A stretch of 64,000 nt of DNA from Notospermus geniculatus (GCA_002633025.1 NMRB01000806.1:82018-146017), one strand, 5' to 3'. Positions 46,555 to 58,137 are shown, counted from the stretch's first letter. Translations and numbers: made by a program. Notes: generated by a model not told the origin, from the letters alone.

Positions 46555-47150
46555 GACAAGGCGCACGAACGTCACATCAAATTAGAAAAAGGGAAGGTGA
46601 GCCGGAGGCTAAACGAAACCAGAAAGAGGCATCCGCAGTCTGTTGATGAAGAATCAATCAATGAGACTGTTGCGAACACAGAATGGGGTGTCACCTCCAG
46701 ATCAGAGGAAGGAGTAACTCATACAGTTAGAAAACTGGAAGATCACTGTCGGTGTAAACTGAATGCAACAAATGCACACAACTTCACTTAGTGCGCATTC
46801 TGAATGAGAGGAAGAGGGCGACGATGATATTGGCAACAATGACGTCGCGGATGACAACGATGAGTGGGACCAATCAAGGCAGTGGATGTGATGGAGGTGA
46901 AAACGTTGGGTATTTCAACCGTATATTACAGAAGGAGGGAAAAGAAAATGTCAATCTGGAAGAGGAGAAAAGAAATGTTGTTGCGACCATTGGGGAACTC
47001 TTGAAAAATATTCAGTTGGCTCCAAATGTTGATGTTGTTCGCGGGGCCATGAAATATGTTAAGGTTGCCATTACGGTGCCAAATGCTCTTGTCATAGTCG
47101 ATTCAGACCACGACTATCAGAAAAAAGAGAACTTTCCTTCCAATAAAACT
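46555..47150 (+). pseudogene. Possible second MULE/SWIM C-terminal fragment
   Basis: The first frame ends with WGVTSRSEEGVTHTVRKLED and CRCKLNATNAHNFT, which looks like the W.V.S...Y.V......C.C.L.C....H.FTC pattern preceding a SWIM finger in another MULE subfamily, with the later Cys lost. The next frame (46791-47150) contains helices LEEEKRNVVATIGELLKNI and VDVVRGAMKYVKVAI as expected after the finger. Stops separate the two. The match is weak. Confidence 0.3.
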
Positions 47151-47314
47151 AGATCTAGTATTTCTAACAGACACCTTTGTTTATTTGTTTCAGGCCCTTG
47201 GCCCCTAGAATGCCATACTGGCCACTCTGCACCCAGAGCCCCCTTTTTTTCTTTTGAGTAATCTACATGATTCCTAGTAGCAATCTATAGCTAGTTCTCT
47301 TACTGTCTTTCCAG

Positions 47315-48109
47315 ATGGAAGATCAGAGCCATGGTTTCGCCAGAGATTTGACTGCCGGTGCTCCACTCCTTTTCCGATGCCTGAAATGTTCACACGTGGG
47401 CTGGGAGCGGGAGACCATTAAACACGTTCTCGTAAAACACCTGCCATCTGACGAAGCCCCCTTTCTGTGCCGCAAGTGTAACCTCAAGATGATGGCGCAC
47501 AGTTTTGCCAATAAGCACGTCCGGAGGTGCCAGCCAGGAACGATCATGGACGAGGCGGTTGCTGGCAACCGAAAAACGTTAACAGCCCATAGGCTACAAG
47601 GTTATATGCAACCATTAAACCAGCGACTAAACCAGGAGGTAGCATCTGCACTGAACGAAGCTACGTCACGATCTCAGTCAGCACCTAACCATAGCATGTT
47701 TAATCCTCGTGACCCCCTGATGCTCAATACAGATTTCACCACGCTTAGAAACACTGATACGGTGGAGGAAGAATTGCCTACCCGCCAGACCCCGGACGAC
47801 AGTCCCATTCCACTGACCCCTTCGCCCTTGAGGGAGTTGTTGGCAACATTGGAGCCAAGCCCCACCCCGTGGGCATCGGAGGATTTTCTTCAAGAGGAAT
47901 TCTTCTGTGTACATGACTGTGTTGTGGACGACCCCTGTGCGCCCACCGACACCAGCCAGCCAACTCAGTCTCATTGCGTGATCCCCTCTGTCCAGGAGAA
48001 AACCTCTTGTTTCTTCTTGAAACCCTGCAAACGCCACGTTATCATCACCAGGATTACCACCTTCTCCAGCTGCGACAACCACCCGATGTGCGATTGCAAC
48101 ACAGACTAA
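47315..48109 (+). CDS. C2H2-like zinc finger protein, 264 codons
   Basis: An unbroken frame starts at an ATG directly after a CTTTCCAG acceptor-like site. Residues 22-42 and 52-72 form two finger-like units: FRCLKCSHVGWERETIKHVL with a later VKH, and FLCRKCNLKMMAHSFANKHV followed by RRC (CCHH and CCHC). The middle is polar with a helix, residues 130-210 are acidic and Pro-rich, and the C-terminus has several Cys. The family is not one I recognise. A small frame starts 10 bases after the stop. Codon use and lack of stops suggest a real gene, either host or element-borne. Confidence 0.5.
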   Translation: MEDQSHGFARDLTAGAPLLFRCLKCSHVGWERETIKHVLVKHLPSDEAPFLCRKCNLKMMAHSFANKHVRRCQPGTIMDEAVAGNRKTLTAHRLQGYMQPLNQRLNQEVASALNEATSRSQSAPNHSMFNPRDPLMLNTDFTTLRNTDTVEEELPTRQTPDDSPIPLTPSPLRELLATLEPSPTPWASEDFLQEEFFCVHDCVVDDPCAPTDTSQPTQSHCVIPSVQEKTSCFFLKPCKRHVIITRITTFSSCDNHPMCDCNTD

Positions 48110-48119
48110 CTCTTTCGAT

Positions 48120-48344
48120 ATGGCGGCCCTTTTTAATGCAGAGGTGGAGCGCTATCTCGCCACACTGCAAGGCACGCAACCCCAGTTATCAACGCCACAG
48201 GTGCCCTCTTCTCTGATGGTCCTGGCACTATTGAATTCGGTCACATCACAGAACCAGCTGTTGGCCGAGAACATCCAAGCCGTGAGAGGATTGACGGACG
48301 CTGTGGACACCCTCACGGAAAAGCTGACTGTCTCCTCCACCTGA
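48120..48344 (+). CDS. Small helical ORF downstream of the zinc finger ORF
   Basis: The 74-codon frame starts MAALFNAEVERYLATLQGTQ and has a hydrophobic amphipathic stretch (VLALLNSVTSQNQLLAENIQ, LTDAVDTLTEKL) with heptad-like spacing. It is predicted to be a short coiled coil. Its start lies 10 bases after the previous stop, an unusual dicistronic-like layout in an animal genome. I do not recognise it. Confidence 0.3.
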   Translation: MAALFNAEVERYLATLQGTQPQLSTPQVPSSLMVLALLNSVTSQNQLLAENIQAVRGLTDAVDTLTEKLTVSST

Positions 48345-49521
48345 AGGGTCCGATGTTCCACCCCTACAGAAGAAGATTTTTATCCTTTCCCAAGTCAAAG
48401 TTTTAGAATTCGTTTGTATATGTTCATATTTCCGTTTCAGCTTTATTCAGTTAGGTTTTAAAATTTAGGCCTTTCCCACTCTTCCCTTGGAAATCATTGC
48501 TCATTTTCCTAGTCTTTCTCAGGCTATGTGTAGTTTGTATTTATCATTATATTTGGCTGACTGCTGAGATTACCGGTGAATTCCGTGATAGTGATGACCT
48601 TAAGTAGGTGCATTATGTTCAATTGTATTGTATATATGTTTTTTGTAGGTTGCCATTAGGCACCTGTGGTGCTGTCATGTGCCAATACCCATGGTCAGTG
48701 AATGATCCAACTGAATTTCTGTTAGGCTCAGTGCAAGGGTTTAAGCATGGCCATTAGTTCTGCAATATTAGTGCAGAATTCCTTTGTAGTATGTAGTCTA
48801 TAGGTTAGTATAGTTTTTCTAGATTTGGTGCATTTATTTTCATGGTGCCAATTTGAGTATTAAGTTTTGATTTTAGTTTATCTTGCTGATTTTAAGTACG
48901 GTGTGACTGTGTAGTCACCAGAGTGTCCTGGTACTTGGATAGTTTGCCAGGTTGGCGACTTAGACACTGTAAAAGTGCGTTGTGTGACTTTCCGGCCATT
49001 ACAAGTTGAGCAATACTGTCAAGTTATAGAGTTATATTTTTCTATCGTGTATTTTTGTAACCTTTTACAATTTATAACCACGGGTGTGTTCCGGTTGCAT
49101 AATTGTATGTGTCTTCTTGTGTTTCTTGTATGGATTGAGCTGGTTGGCAGGTTATGAGAATTTTGTTTGTATACTTAAACTCAGGACAATTAGGATATGT
49201 TCGGCAACGGCATTTCATTGTGAATCGTGATATTACTAGACGCCAAACACTTGCGAGCATCTCCGGGGACCACTTGGAAAAAACTAGAAATCCTCTCGTG
49301 TTATTCATCCCGTCCTTTTGTTATCGATCTGCAGAGGCGACCACCACGTGTTTGGCGTGCAGTGCTTGGCAGGCCCGTGTACTCGGTGTTGTATTGTAGC
49401 CAATTTACATTGTCAAGGACAAGGTAATGGTTTTTATTATATTTTATACTTAGGCCTGTTGTCACTATTGTACTTTTGTTTTAATACTTGCTATACCCTA
49501 GCCCTATATAATTATAGTCCA
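48345..49521. other. Long non-coding stretch, possibly 3' UTR or intron
   Basis: This T-rich stretch has short frames only. The frame at 49154-49399 (RRQTLASISGDHLEK) is not recognisable. Confidence 0.3.
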
Positions 49522-49647
49522 CATGGATTTAGTGTACTGTGACGATGTTGCTCTCTGGAGCAGTGATGAAGACGAACTATTTTATCTCCTCATTGAGAAT
49601 TCGGAAGCCCTTCAGCTTCTGACGAATGAAGGCGGTTATCTTTTGTA
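49522..49647 (+). other. Short acidic ORF
   Basis: A 41-codon frame MDLVYCDDVALWSSDEDELF runs to TAA. It is acidic at the N-terminus, hydrophobic in the middle, and could be a first exon or chance. An AATAAA lies further downstream near 49806. Confidence 0.2.
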
Positions 49648-49952
49648 ATGTGTGCCAGGGTCACTGTCAGGTCACCCGATCGTAGTGTAGTTGTTTGTAA
49701 CTGTATTACCGGTGCTGGAAACATGTGCATTTCTCTAAGAACTACCATTGGTTCTGTTGTTTGCCAAGCGGAGCGGTGACATGTATGAAAACTGGGTAGT
49801 TTTTAATAAATTCATATCATTGGATATATAGCCTCTGAGTTGTCTGTTCAGTGTTCCACCCTTGTTCAGTAGGCTTTCTTGTGAGGTCCTGTGATACCCC
49901 CTCACCCTCATGATGTGCATGGGCGTCTAGACTCACAAGTCCTTGACACATA

Positions 49953-50292
49953 CAGTAAAACCACCTGTTATTGGTGGTGCTCAGAATTTCTGTAGGCCCT
50001 GGTATTGAAGGTATTTGAGGGCCAGAATGGGGGTGGGTAATAGCCGATTATGTGTAAGCATAGGTACCAGCATTTCTTTGGAATTACTGAACTGAGAAGA
50101 AAGTTCGTGGAGTGTGGTTGGTATTGAAAAATGTGATCGTAGTGCACAACACATTGTGACACGGAATTGACCAGGAAGCCTTCTCTCCACTAACAACATA
50201 ACCACATAATACCCCCATTCTGGCCCTCAAATGCCTTCACAACCGGGGCCTACAGAAATTCTGAGCACCACCAATAAAAGGTGATTTTACTG
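49953..50292. mobile_element. TA-flanked MITE, 340 bp (pogo-like ends)
   Basis: Ends begin CAGTAAAACCACCTGTTATT (left) and CAGTAAAATCACCTTTTATT (right, inverted) and the similarity extends about 83 bases. TA lies outside both ends (49951-49952, 50293-50294). The CAGT start and TA duplication fit pogo/Tigger-type elements. No coding sequence is present. Confidence 0.8.
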
Positions 50293-50631
50293 TATTTATA
50301 TCCGTATACGTAAACGTGTATAAGGTTCAATGAGAAGTCGCGGACCTGAACCTCCAAAACCTCAGCGTGCGAGTTTTTTTGCTCAACTTGATTTATCAAT
50401 CATTAAGGCACTGACGGTCCAGTCTGACATGTTGCTTTTCGGGGGTGACTTTAATGCCCGCAGTAGATATTGGTGGCCTGATGATGTTAATACTGCGGAG
50501 GGTTCTGTTTTGTATGACCTAGCAGTGAAACATTCGCTGTATCAATTTATTGACCAGCCAACTAGGATCACTGAAACATCTCGTTCATGTCTTGACCTAA
50601 TATTCTGTAACTCTCCAGGTTATGTTCTTAA

Positions 50632-50910
50632 AGGACCACAGTATTGCTTCCCAATCCTGCGTTACACGTACCCGCGTTAAGGGGAGACCTCTATTAACGA
50701 CTTGGTAAACTACCGCATGCAACTAGTCTCGCGCAGCCAGCCGTTTCGTTCCGCAGTACTGCTACACAAACTTGTTCGATCCCCAGCGGCTGGGTGACCG
50801 AGACTGTAATCATACATTCTCCAACACTGGGGCGAAAGGCATAACTACAGTATTGGAGCATGGTGCCGGTGGCGCCGGCTGTCGACAGAAAGATGCAATA
50901 CAGTGGTCCT
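50632..50910. mobile_element. TTAA-flanked MITE, 279 bp
   Basis: The ends are AGGACCACAGTATTGC (left) and the inverse of AGGACCACTGTATTGC (right). TTAA lies outside both ends (50628-50631 and 50911-50914). The second copy of the duplicated LINE unit has the uninterrupted site GTTCTTAATACTG at 51251-51263, proving the insertion limits. The TTAA preference fits piggyBac- or Kolobok-type transposases. It contains the small repeat at 50725-50805. Confidence 0.9.
50725..50805. repeat. Short repeat related to 6199-6270
   Basis: It runs AGTCTCGCGCAGCCAGCCG ... CGGCTGGGTGACCGAGACT with imperfect inverted ends, like the segment at 6199-6270. It is nested in the TTAA-flanked MITE. Confidence 0.65.
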
Positions 50911-51760
50911 TTAATACTGAAGTTAGTGCACCAATCTCGCTCGCTGATCACAGTGTCACTCAGGTTAAGTTAGATATGAAATGTTCCTCTAACAGTGGTC
51001 CGAGTGTGAAGCGTATTTGGAAGTATTCTGATGTCAATTATGACCATTTAAACATGGCTATTCATAATGCTGACTGGGACAGTGTACTTGCTAAGGCCAA
51101 CCATGATGAAGTGTGCAAGTGTTTTACTGATACTCTCTTTTTAATTTTTGAGTCGTTTATACCACACTATGACAAGGTCATCAGGCCCAAAGATATGCCA
51201 TGGTTCAATTCCAATATAAGGAATGCCATCAATAAAAGACTCTCCAGGTTATGTTCTTAATACTGAAGTTAGTGCACCAATCTCGCTCGCTGATCACAGT
51301 GTCACTCAGGTTAAGTTAGATATGAAATGTTCCTTCAATAGTGGTCCGAGTGTGAAGCGTATTTGGAAGTATTCTGATGTCAATTATGACCGTTTAAACA
51401 GGGCTATTCATAATGCTGACTGGGACAGTGTACTTGCTAAGGCTAACCCTGATGAAGTGTGCAAGTGTTTTACTGATACTCTCTTTTCAATTTTTGAGTC
51501 GTTTTTACCACACTATGACAAGGTCATCAGGCCCAAGGATATGCCATGGTTCAATTCCAATATAAGGAATGCCATCAATAAAAGGGCGAAGTGCTACCAT
51601 AGGTTGTCGAAAACTCATTCTGTTGAGAATGTAAAGCTCTATAAGGAGGCATCCAAGCAAGTGAGAGAGCTTGTGACGAAAGCTAAACAGACTTTCCGTG
51701 ATAACATTTGTAATTCTTTGAATGATCATACAACAGGCTCNACAGACTGTGATCAACAAA

Positions 51761-53163
51761 ACCTGTGGCCTTCCAAGATTCTAGTTATATTGACAGTATG
51801 ACCTAACTTCCTTTTACAATAAAAGCCAATTCATGGTATTGATTAGGTTTTACACTGAAACGACATGGGTTGAAGTCAGTGTCACTTCGTCATTTGGTGC
51901 ATAACGTGACAACAGAAGTGGAACATCCCTCGATTTAGACTTCAGACTATAAAATCTGTAAAGAGGGGCTGTCCCAGAGGTGTTTCTACATGACTGTGAG
52001 TGGGATTTATTTTTGCTAAAAAATGCCAAAAGTGGCACTTTCTCGTGAGATTTTAAAAGGGAAAAGTTGCAGATGTTGGTCAGTCAGGCAAGTTGAATAT
52101 AATGAAGAAAGAAAATATGAAATTAGACGATTTTTCAAAAATTGTCAAAATGTTATTTTATAAAATGTCATTTTTCTCTTAGTTAATTAAGATTGATTTT
52201 TGGCAAAACACCATGGTTCTATGCCCAACATGTTGCTACAGATTGGGTGCAAATACCATTGTTGTAGCTTCAATGGTTTTTGAGATATTTAGGAAAAGTT
52301 GCTGTCCTTTTACTTTCCTACAAGAGTGTACATGACTAGCGTGATGTGTATATGTATTTGTGGAAAGAATATTTAAATGATTACAGTAATTATCGCCAAA
52401 GAAGTAAAATAAGAATTGTCCTCAATGTGTATGTAATGATACCTAATGACGTTGATGAACGTCAGATGAGCGTTGTGTAGTTTTTGAATGTTGCTTGAAC
52501 TATACCATAAAATCCGACAAGAAGTGATCGCTATAGAATGGTGACCGCCTTTACACTCTGGTTCGGAAAGAACCTAATGGCTTAGACAGACGCAGACGTC
52601 TTTGGACGCCATCTCTCGATGTTGACAGACTCCTCAGGGTGAATACAGTGGCGCCACCAAATAGGCTGGCAGTCTATCATGTTCTGGAGGTACTTTGAAA
52701 GTGTTTTATGGTCGTTCCTATTTCTCTTCACCACCGTGGCGTGGTGGTCTTTTTTCAAAGCTGGACTCTCCAGTTTTTGTTCATGCAGTTCAGCCTTAAG
52801 ACTTGTTCGTACTTCGACGCAAGACCATCGGCGTCCGACGCGCGATCAAATAGTCCAGACGCTGAGGGGTAGTTCATGTGCATAAAAGAGAAACTCTTCT
52901 AGCATGATTAATTATTATATATTAATACTTGAAGACTTTCGACTACTTTTTTGTTTGCACAGTAGTAATCGTAAGTATATTGAACCCACTCTTCTGAGCA
53001 AAAGGAAGTTCACGCGTGCTGCATGGAGGAATACGTGAGACTCATGCTTATTGCAGACCTTTGGAGAGAAATTAATCAAAATCCTCCGACCCACAATCTG
53101 ACCTTTGATTGTGAGGATGCATGAGTCGTCCCGAGGATGAAAAGCTGGGGGAATGGTGCAATA
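51761..53163. other. No recognised gene
   Basis: No supported coding sequence or clear repeat is found. A frame at 52679-52885 is hydrophobic but without a recognisable motif. Confidence 0.4.
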
Positions 53164-55068
53164 CAGGGTTCTCCAAAAAACGCAACCGCATACTTCTACT
53201 AGACTTGCACCTATCATTGGTAGGCTACTTATGGATGGGGAATTTTCTTAGGAGCAAAATGAGACCAAGGTTGTCCTATTCGGTTCAGTAGTTTTGATTC
53301 TAGAGCCATTTTTGTGAGGCAAAGTCAGGGGATTAAAACTCCGTACAGTTGTTTTGAATGGCAAATTACATCAGGTCAGGTAAAAGGGTTGTAAGTGTTA
53401 TGTAATAATGAATGGTGCAAGTAAAAATGTGTAGGTGACCAGTACGGGGTGCAGTTATGGCCCGGCCTCAGTACAGTAAAGAGGAGACGGTATTCTTTGT
53501 TTATTCATCGCAATCAGTGCGAGCAATTGATTGGCAAGTCATGCAATGGGACGTGCTGACTATTCGGCCTTTTTACACGGGGCGGGTTCGAGGAAACCTA
53601 CCTCCACACTCCTCGGGCGGGTTCAGGATGGATTGATCGCTTTTACACGGTGCGGGTTCAGTAACCCACCTCGATCTAGTTCGTGGTCGGTTCGTTCAAA
53701 TGCGTGCCACTAGATGACGTGTATCAACATTTACAGTTATCGCAAGTATGTAAGAAATATCCCGAAAATAATCACTAACAAGCCTGGCGGCGTAAATGGT
53801 TCACGTGGAAAGTGTTTGAAAAAGAATGTTCGCACAAACACACAAAACTGCCTTCGATACAAGAGCACGAAGTAAGTGCTCAACCTGATAGGCCTACTGC
53901 TACACTATAAAACAGTCCAATGGACAGAAGTTGTCATAGCCTGCGCAAAGTGCATTCAATTCAGGCCAACACACCGACTGAAAAAAGTAAATCAACCCTC
54001 CCTCTCCATCATGATGAAACAAAACAAGCCCAACCCAGTACTCGCACAAAAAGGGTGAGTGATAATCCACGGCTCGTCGTAATGAAAACGCTCATAATGC
54101 ACTATGACTAAAGATAGAGACTGACCTCAAACCACTTCTAAATATAAATCCACGTGCTTCTCAACCTCGGCGCCACATCGAGGTCGAACTAATTACACAA
54201 ACCATCGTATAGGTATTTGCTCGTCCGCCCGAGATTGAATGTGTGCTCATCAGTCTCCGTCCCACTTTCGGACTCCGTCGGTAATAGCTGGCCTATGTCA
54301 TTGTATGTAAACCCCGCATGGATTTTAACCAATCGGATTCATTTCTTAATTATTGTGAAATCGGTAGAAAACCACAAAATGCCCGAAAAAACATATTAAT
54401 CGCAAACTAATCGGTTTTATTATTAGCCCGGACACTACTAGGCATAAAAAGTAACATGTACCAGCTTAATGTTTTGAAAGCCGATAATGATTTAGTGCCG
54501 AAAAGTGTGTCGAAAGCTCATTTTGGACCAAATATAATGGTCACTAAAGGGATTATAGGCCCACGTGAACCAAAAATCTATAAAGTATGCTTCTACAGCA
54601 TGGGCAGTGCTTGAGCAGTGTTGAGAAATCTCGTGAGTGATGTCTTCACAGGTAACTTACAGCAAATGCGCCAGTGATGCCATTCATGTAGAGTGCTCAA
54701 TCCCGCACGAGGCCGGTGGAGGTCGGTTCGCTTTTACACGAGAGAATAACCGGCCTGAACCTACCTCCACCTTCCCGAGACACACGCGGCGAACGTGAAC
54801 TGGCCAGAGGAAGGTGGAGGTCAGTTGTTTCGCTTTTACACGGGGAAAAATAACCGAACCCTCCTCGATCTAGTCTCATCCGGAACGTACCGGCACCGTG
54901 AAAAAGGCCTTTTTTCTCACAAAACTGGCTCTAGAATCAAAACAATCGAACCGATTCGGACAATCCTGGTCTCATTTTGCTTCTAAGAAGATTCTCCATC
55001 CATCCATATCAATTATGTGCGTGCTAGTTGAGTCGAAGTATGCGGTTGCGTTTTTTTGGGCCACTCTG
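53164..55068. mobile_element. Mariner-like non-autonomous element, 1.9 kb
   Basis: The ends share CAGRGTTCTCC/CAGAGTGGCCC followed by AAAAAACGCAACCGCATACT and remain about 80% similar for roughly 170 bases (53164-53330 and about 54895-55068, inverted). TA lies outside both ends (53162-53163 and 55069-55070). Inside are two related GC-rich blocks with CTTTTACACGG phrases (53560-53700 and 54700-54880) in partly opposite orientation, probably another nested repeat. No transposase frame is seen. Confidence 0.7.
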
Positions 55069-55172
55069 TATATTGCAGTTGGAACTGCGCTGGAAAAAGG
55101 CAGGGCTTGGGCAGTGGGACCAGGTGAACTAGGAGGGACTGCCCTTGAGGACGGAATGTCCGTACTAAAGCC

Positions 55173-55329
55173 AGGCGCATATTGACGAAAAATCTCAATG
55201 CGGCAGGGGTGTCTTTAAACTCGACTGACCCAACACCCCGGCCCAACATTGCTGGACTCGTCATTCAGCCGGGTCAGTCGATTTTAAAAACACCCCTACC
55301 GCATTGACATTTGCCGTCAATGTGCGCCT
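55173..55329. mobile_element. Foldback MITE, 157 bp
   Basis: Arms begin AGGCGCATATTGACG (left) and AGGCGCACATTGACG (right, inverted) and continue TCAATGCGG(C/T)AGGGGTGT for about 58 bases. No clear target duplication is seen. Confidence 0.75.
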
Positions 55330-56014
55330 ATAGTCAAGAATATTGTCCTTAGGTGCACATGGCCATTTCTAGCCCTCATGTTGTTCATTTGCCCGGTGAA
55401 CCTGAGTAACGTGTTCAAGGACGTGTTTACCAACATATCTGGAGTCAAATTTCAACATAACGTGCATTTTGAGAACTCTTTCTAGAGCAGAAATATCGAA
55501 CATGTGTGACTGCGAGAATAAACCATCGATTGCACGGGTTGTTAACTTTGAATTACATTCGACACGAAAATCTTATACCCTCATATGAAGTAGTTCTGAA
55601 GCCGTTTCACGCTGCAAATATGCAGCACGTGTTGACAATATTGATCTCCTCATCACTCGTTATAGGCCAAGGCATCCGTTTGTTTGTGTAGGCCTACTGG
55701 TTACTAGCACTATGTATTCTAAAGATTCAGGCCTACATCCCTACTGAGGTTTAGGGATTTAGCGTACAGGCTTAGCTTGTCGCACACGGCTGTGATATGT
55801 GATGTCCCCCAACAAAACATTTACGGGTTAAGCGACACCATTCAATTACACCGCCTGTGCTTGCGGTTCGAACGCGAACAGCCCGCGAACGAGTCTACAC
55901 CTGGTTTGTACCTGCGGCTATTCCCTGCCCTCCTATTGGCTCCCGGCCGGTGACCTCATTCTGATCAACTACATCCGGGTCACCAGTCCAGCGGCCACTG
56001 ATATCCCCAGGAAG
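55330..56014. other. No recognised gene
   Basis: No coding sequence or repeat is supported. Confidence 0.4.
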
Positions 56015-56278
56015 GTGTCTCCACTATTCGCGGTCATTCGTGGTATGCCCGTTAAGTCGCGGGCGGCGCGCTTGCTCCGCGATTTTTTTCAACATGCTGG
56101 AAACTGCCGCGAGTGCCCAGGAACGCCGGCAGGGTGTTCGTGGGCATTTCTATTCGAGGTGCCGTGTCTCCCCTTGGCCCGCGAACCACCGCGGATCACC
56201 AGCCGAGTCACCGCGAGTGTCACGACCGCGAGTATACTCGCGGTGACTCGCGATGACCTGCGGGCCAAGTGGAGACAC
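56015..56278. repeat. GC-rich foldback repeat
   Basis: GTGTCTCCCCTTGGCCCGC at 56164-56182 is inverted at 56260-56278 (GCGGGCCAAGTGGAGACAC) with one mismatch. A third GTGTCTCCACT is at 56015. Between them CGCGAG/CTCGCG words abound. It is probably a MITE with an uncertain left end. Confidence 0.55.
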
Positions 56279-57437
56279 AGGGCTTAAGACCATTAAAGGA
56301 GCACGGTATTGGATCTCAAATGCGTTATTTGACTGCCGACGTAGAGGGAGCCAGCTAGCGGCAGTACGACGAACTACAAATACGCATTACAAAATGTACG
56401 CAGTAAATCGGGTCATACGCCGAAACGTAGTTAGTCCCTCGGGTTGGAGAGTAGCGCAGTGGCGCCGGCTGTCGAGAAAACCCACATTCAAAGCCGGATG
56501 TGGTGTTCAGGATGTGCGCGTGTTTACACGACTCACTTTAACCAGGACGCATTCCGGCTTCAAACTGAGCGCGGAACTCTCCATTGTTAAGTTAGGAATC
56601 CACCATTGATTTTCAGTCTGATTTTCCGTTGCGACTGGCTTTGCAGCATGGCTCTCGATCGCCGTAGTGGACTAGCTAGACATGATTTCCACCGATGGCC
56701 AAAATGTGATCAATTACATGTATTTCAGTCGGTTTTACGCTACCCAAGTACCAAACGTGTACACCAATGCGCATGCGTCAGGTAAAATCAATCCGCATAG
56801 GCCTAGATTATTGACCGAGGAGTTGCCCCGCCTCCGAGCCAATCAGAACTGGCGAAACAAATCACCGTTGGACACTTTCTTTGCTCTTCACGCTCGAATT
56901 TGTAACATGGATTTTGATTGGCACGTCGATTTTCCTTCGCGCCCCGATGATTGGCTGAGGCTCTCACCCCCTCAGAAACGGGAAATGTGATGGATTCGAA
57001 CCAGGCTAGATGGCCGTCAGGCCAGATAGACTGGTGAGCACCAGATGGGATCGCCCAAAAATAGCAAGTGTAAACGGGAAAAGCATGCCAGGAACGGTTC
57101 CGAACCGAACCGAGCCGAGACAACCAGTAGGAAGTGACCTCGGACCGGTCCGAGCACGGATCGGTTCGATCTCGGCACGGTTGCTAAATTGTGTTCTGCA
57201 CATGCTTGAATTATGAATGACGTCATTAGCGCGAATTTCTGAGTGATTTTGCATGGAGGCATCCATTTTGTTGTTGTCGTCGCTTGATTTTCGTTCCTCC
57301 GATCGACTGAACTGACTGGAGAGCTCGTGGCATCCGCCAACTGGCTCGGTTCCATTGTGCTAATATAAACGGGGTAGATCGCCACTGACGAAGTGGGCCG
57401 GGACCGGTACGAGCACGGACCCCTTTTTCCGCGACCA
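56279..57437. other. No recognised gene
   Basis: Holds palindromic GC-rich words such as CGGACCGGTCCG near 57142 and a related phrase near 57393, which may be ends of another repeat. No coding sequence is supported. Confidence 0.35.
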
Positions 57438-57440
57438 TAA

Positions 57441-57571
57441 AGGCCCGTTTCCACAGAAGCGGTAGCGTGAGCGTTTTGACGCTTCGCCCATTGTTTGGAA
57501 GCAGAGCGGCGGAAAATAACAAAAGATTTGACGCATCACGCAGCGTGAAACGCGTCTGTGGAAACGAGCCT
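57441..57571. mobile_element. TAA-flanked MITE, 131 bp
   Basis: The ends are AGGCCCGTTTCCACAGA and the inverse of AGGCTCGTTTCCACAGA. TAA lies outside both ends (57438-57440 and 57572-57574). Confidence 0.85.
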
Positions 57572-57909
57572 TAAACGGGGCTATAGGGAACGGAAAAGCA
57601 CAAAGAGCAAAACGGAGAAGTATGAATCTTATCTAGCTTAAAGGCCAAGTCATACTTTTGCGGCGACTCGATTGCGGAACGGCGGAAAATCTTGGGTGGC
57701 CGCATGGAACTCCGCTAGTGACTAGCGGGGTCGGTCGATAGGTGAACGGAGACTTAGCGGAGGTTCTATGCGGCCACTTGACGATAGTGAGCGCATAGGA
57801 ACCCCGACAGCTAGCGGCCCGCTACCACTAGTACCGAAACGGAGGACGCATCGAAATCCGCCAGACTGTCGGTGACGTTGTCGCCATGCCAAATCGCTGG
57901 AGGAACTAA

Positions 57910-58137
57910 AGCATGGCGCACACGAGCGATTTTTCTAGGCGACTAGCCCTGCGACTACAGGAGCGACTGAACATATTTTTAGTTTATTTTTTTTACTCGT
58001 TTGCGACAAATGCTTCACTGGGAGATCAGTGATGTCGCGGATGACATCACTGATCGACCTCAAAGGTAATTATCGCATGCGACCTAGTAGTCGCATCGGT
58101 AGTCGCCCCCATTTTAGTCGCTCGTGTGCGCCATGCT
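57910..58137. mobile_element. TAA-flanked MITE, 228 bp
   Basis: The ends are perfect inverted copies of AGCATGGCGCACACGAGCGA. TAA lies outside both ends (57907-57909 and 58138-58140). The GTCGC-rich interior resembles 37161-37700. Confidence 0.88.

Larger units (their letters stand above)
50330..51760 (+). pseudogene. LINE endonuclease-region fragment with tandem duplication
   Basis: The first frame contains LLFGGDFNARSRYWWPDDVN and IDQPTRITETSRSCLDLIF, the active-site Asp/Asn motif and following block of an apurinic-type (APE) endonuclease. It then reaches the SPGYVL region. A 349-base unit follows twice (50611-51238, containing a MITE, and 51239-51587), each encoding SLADHSVTQVKLDMKC, VKRIWKYSDVNYD and PHYDKVIRPKDMPWFNSNIR, the linker between endonuclease and reverse transcriptase. 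After the second copy the frame goes on with ELVTKAKQTFRDNICNSLND and then hits an N at 51741. No reverse transcriptase follows. Confidence 0.7.

Noticed and set aside
50772-51260. A distinct 162-codon gene
   Set aside because: Its first part lies in the TTAA-flanked MITE and the rest is the LINE linker repeated at 51239-51587.
55013-55264. Minus-strand frame near 55 kb
   Set aside because: It spans the right end of the mariner-like element and the foldback MITE and has no protein features.
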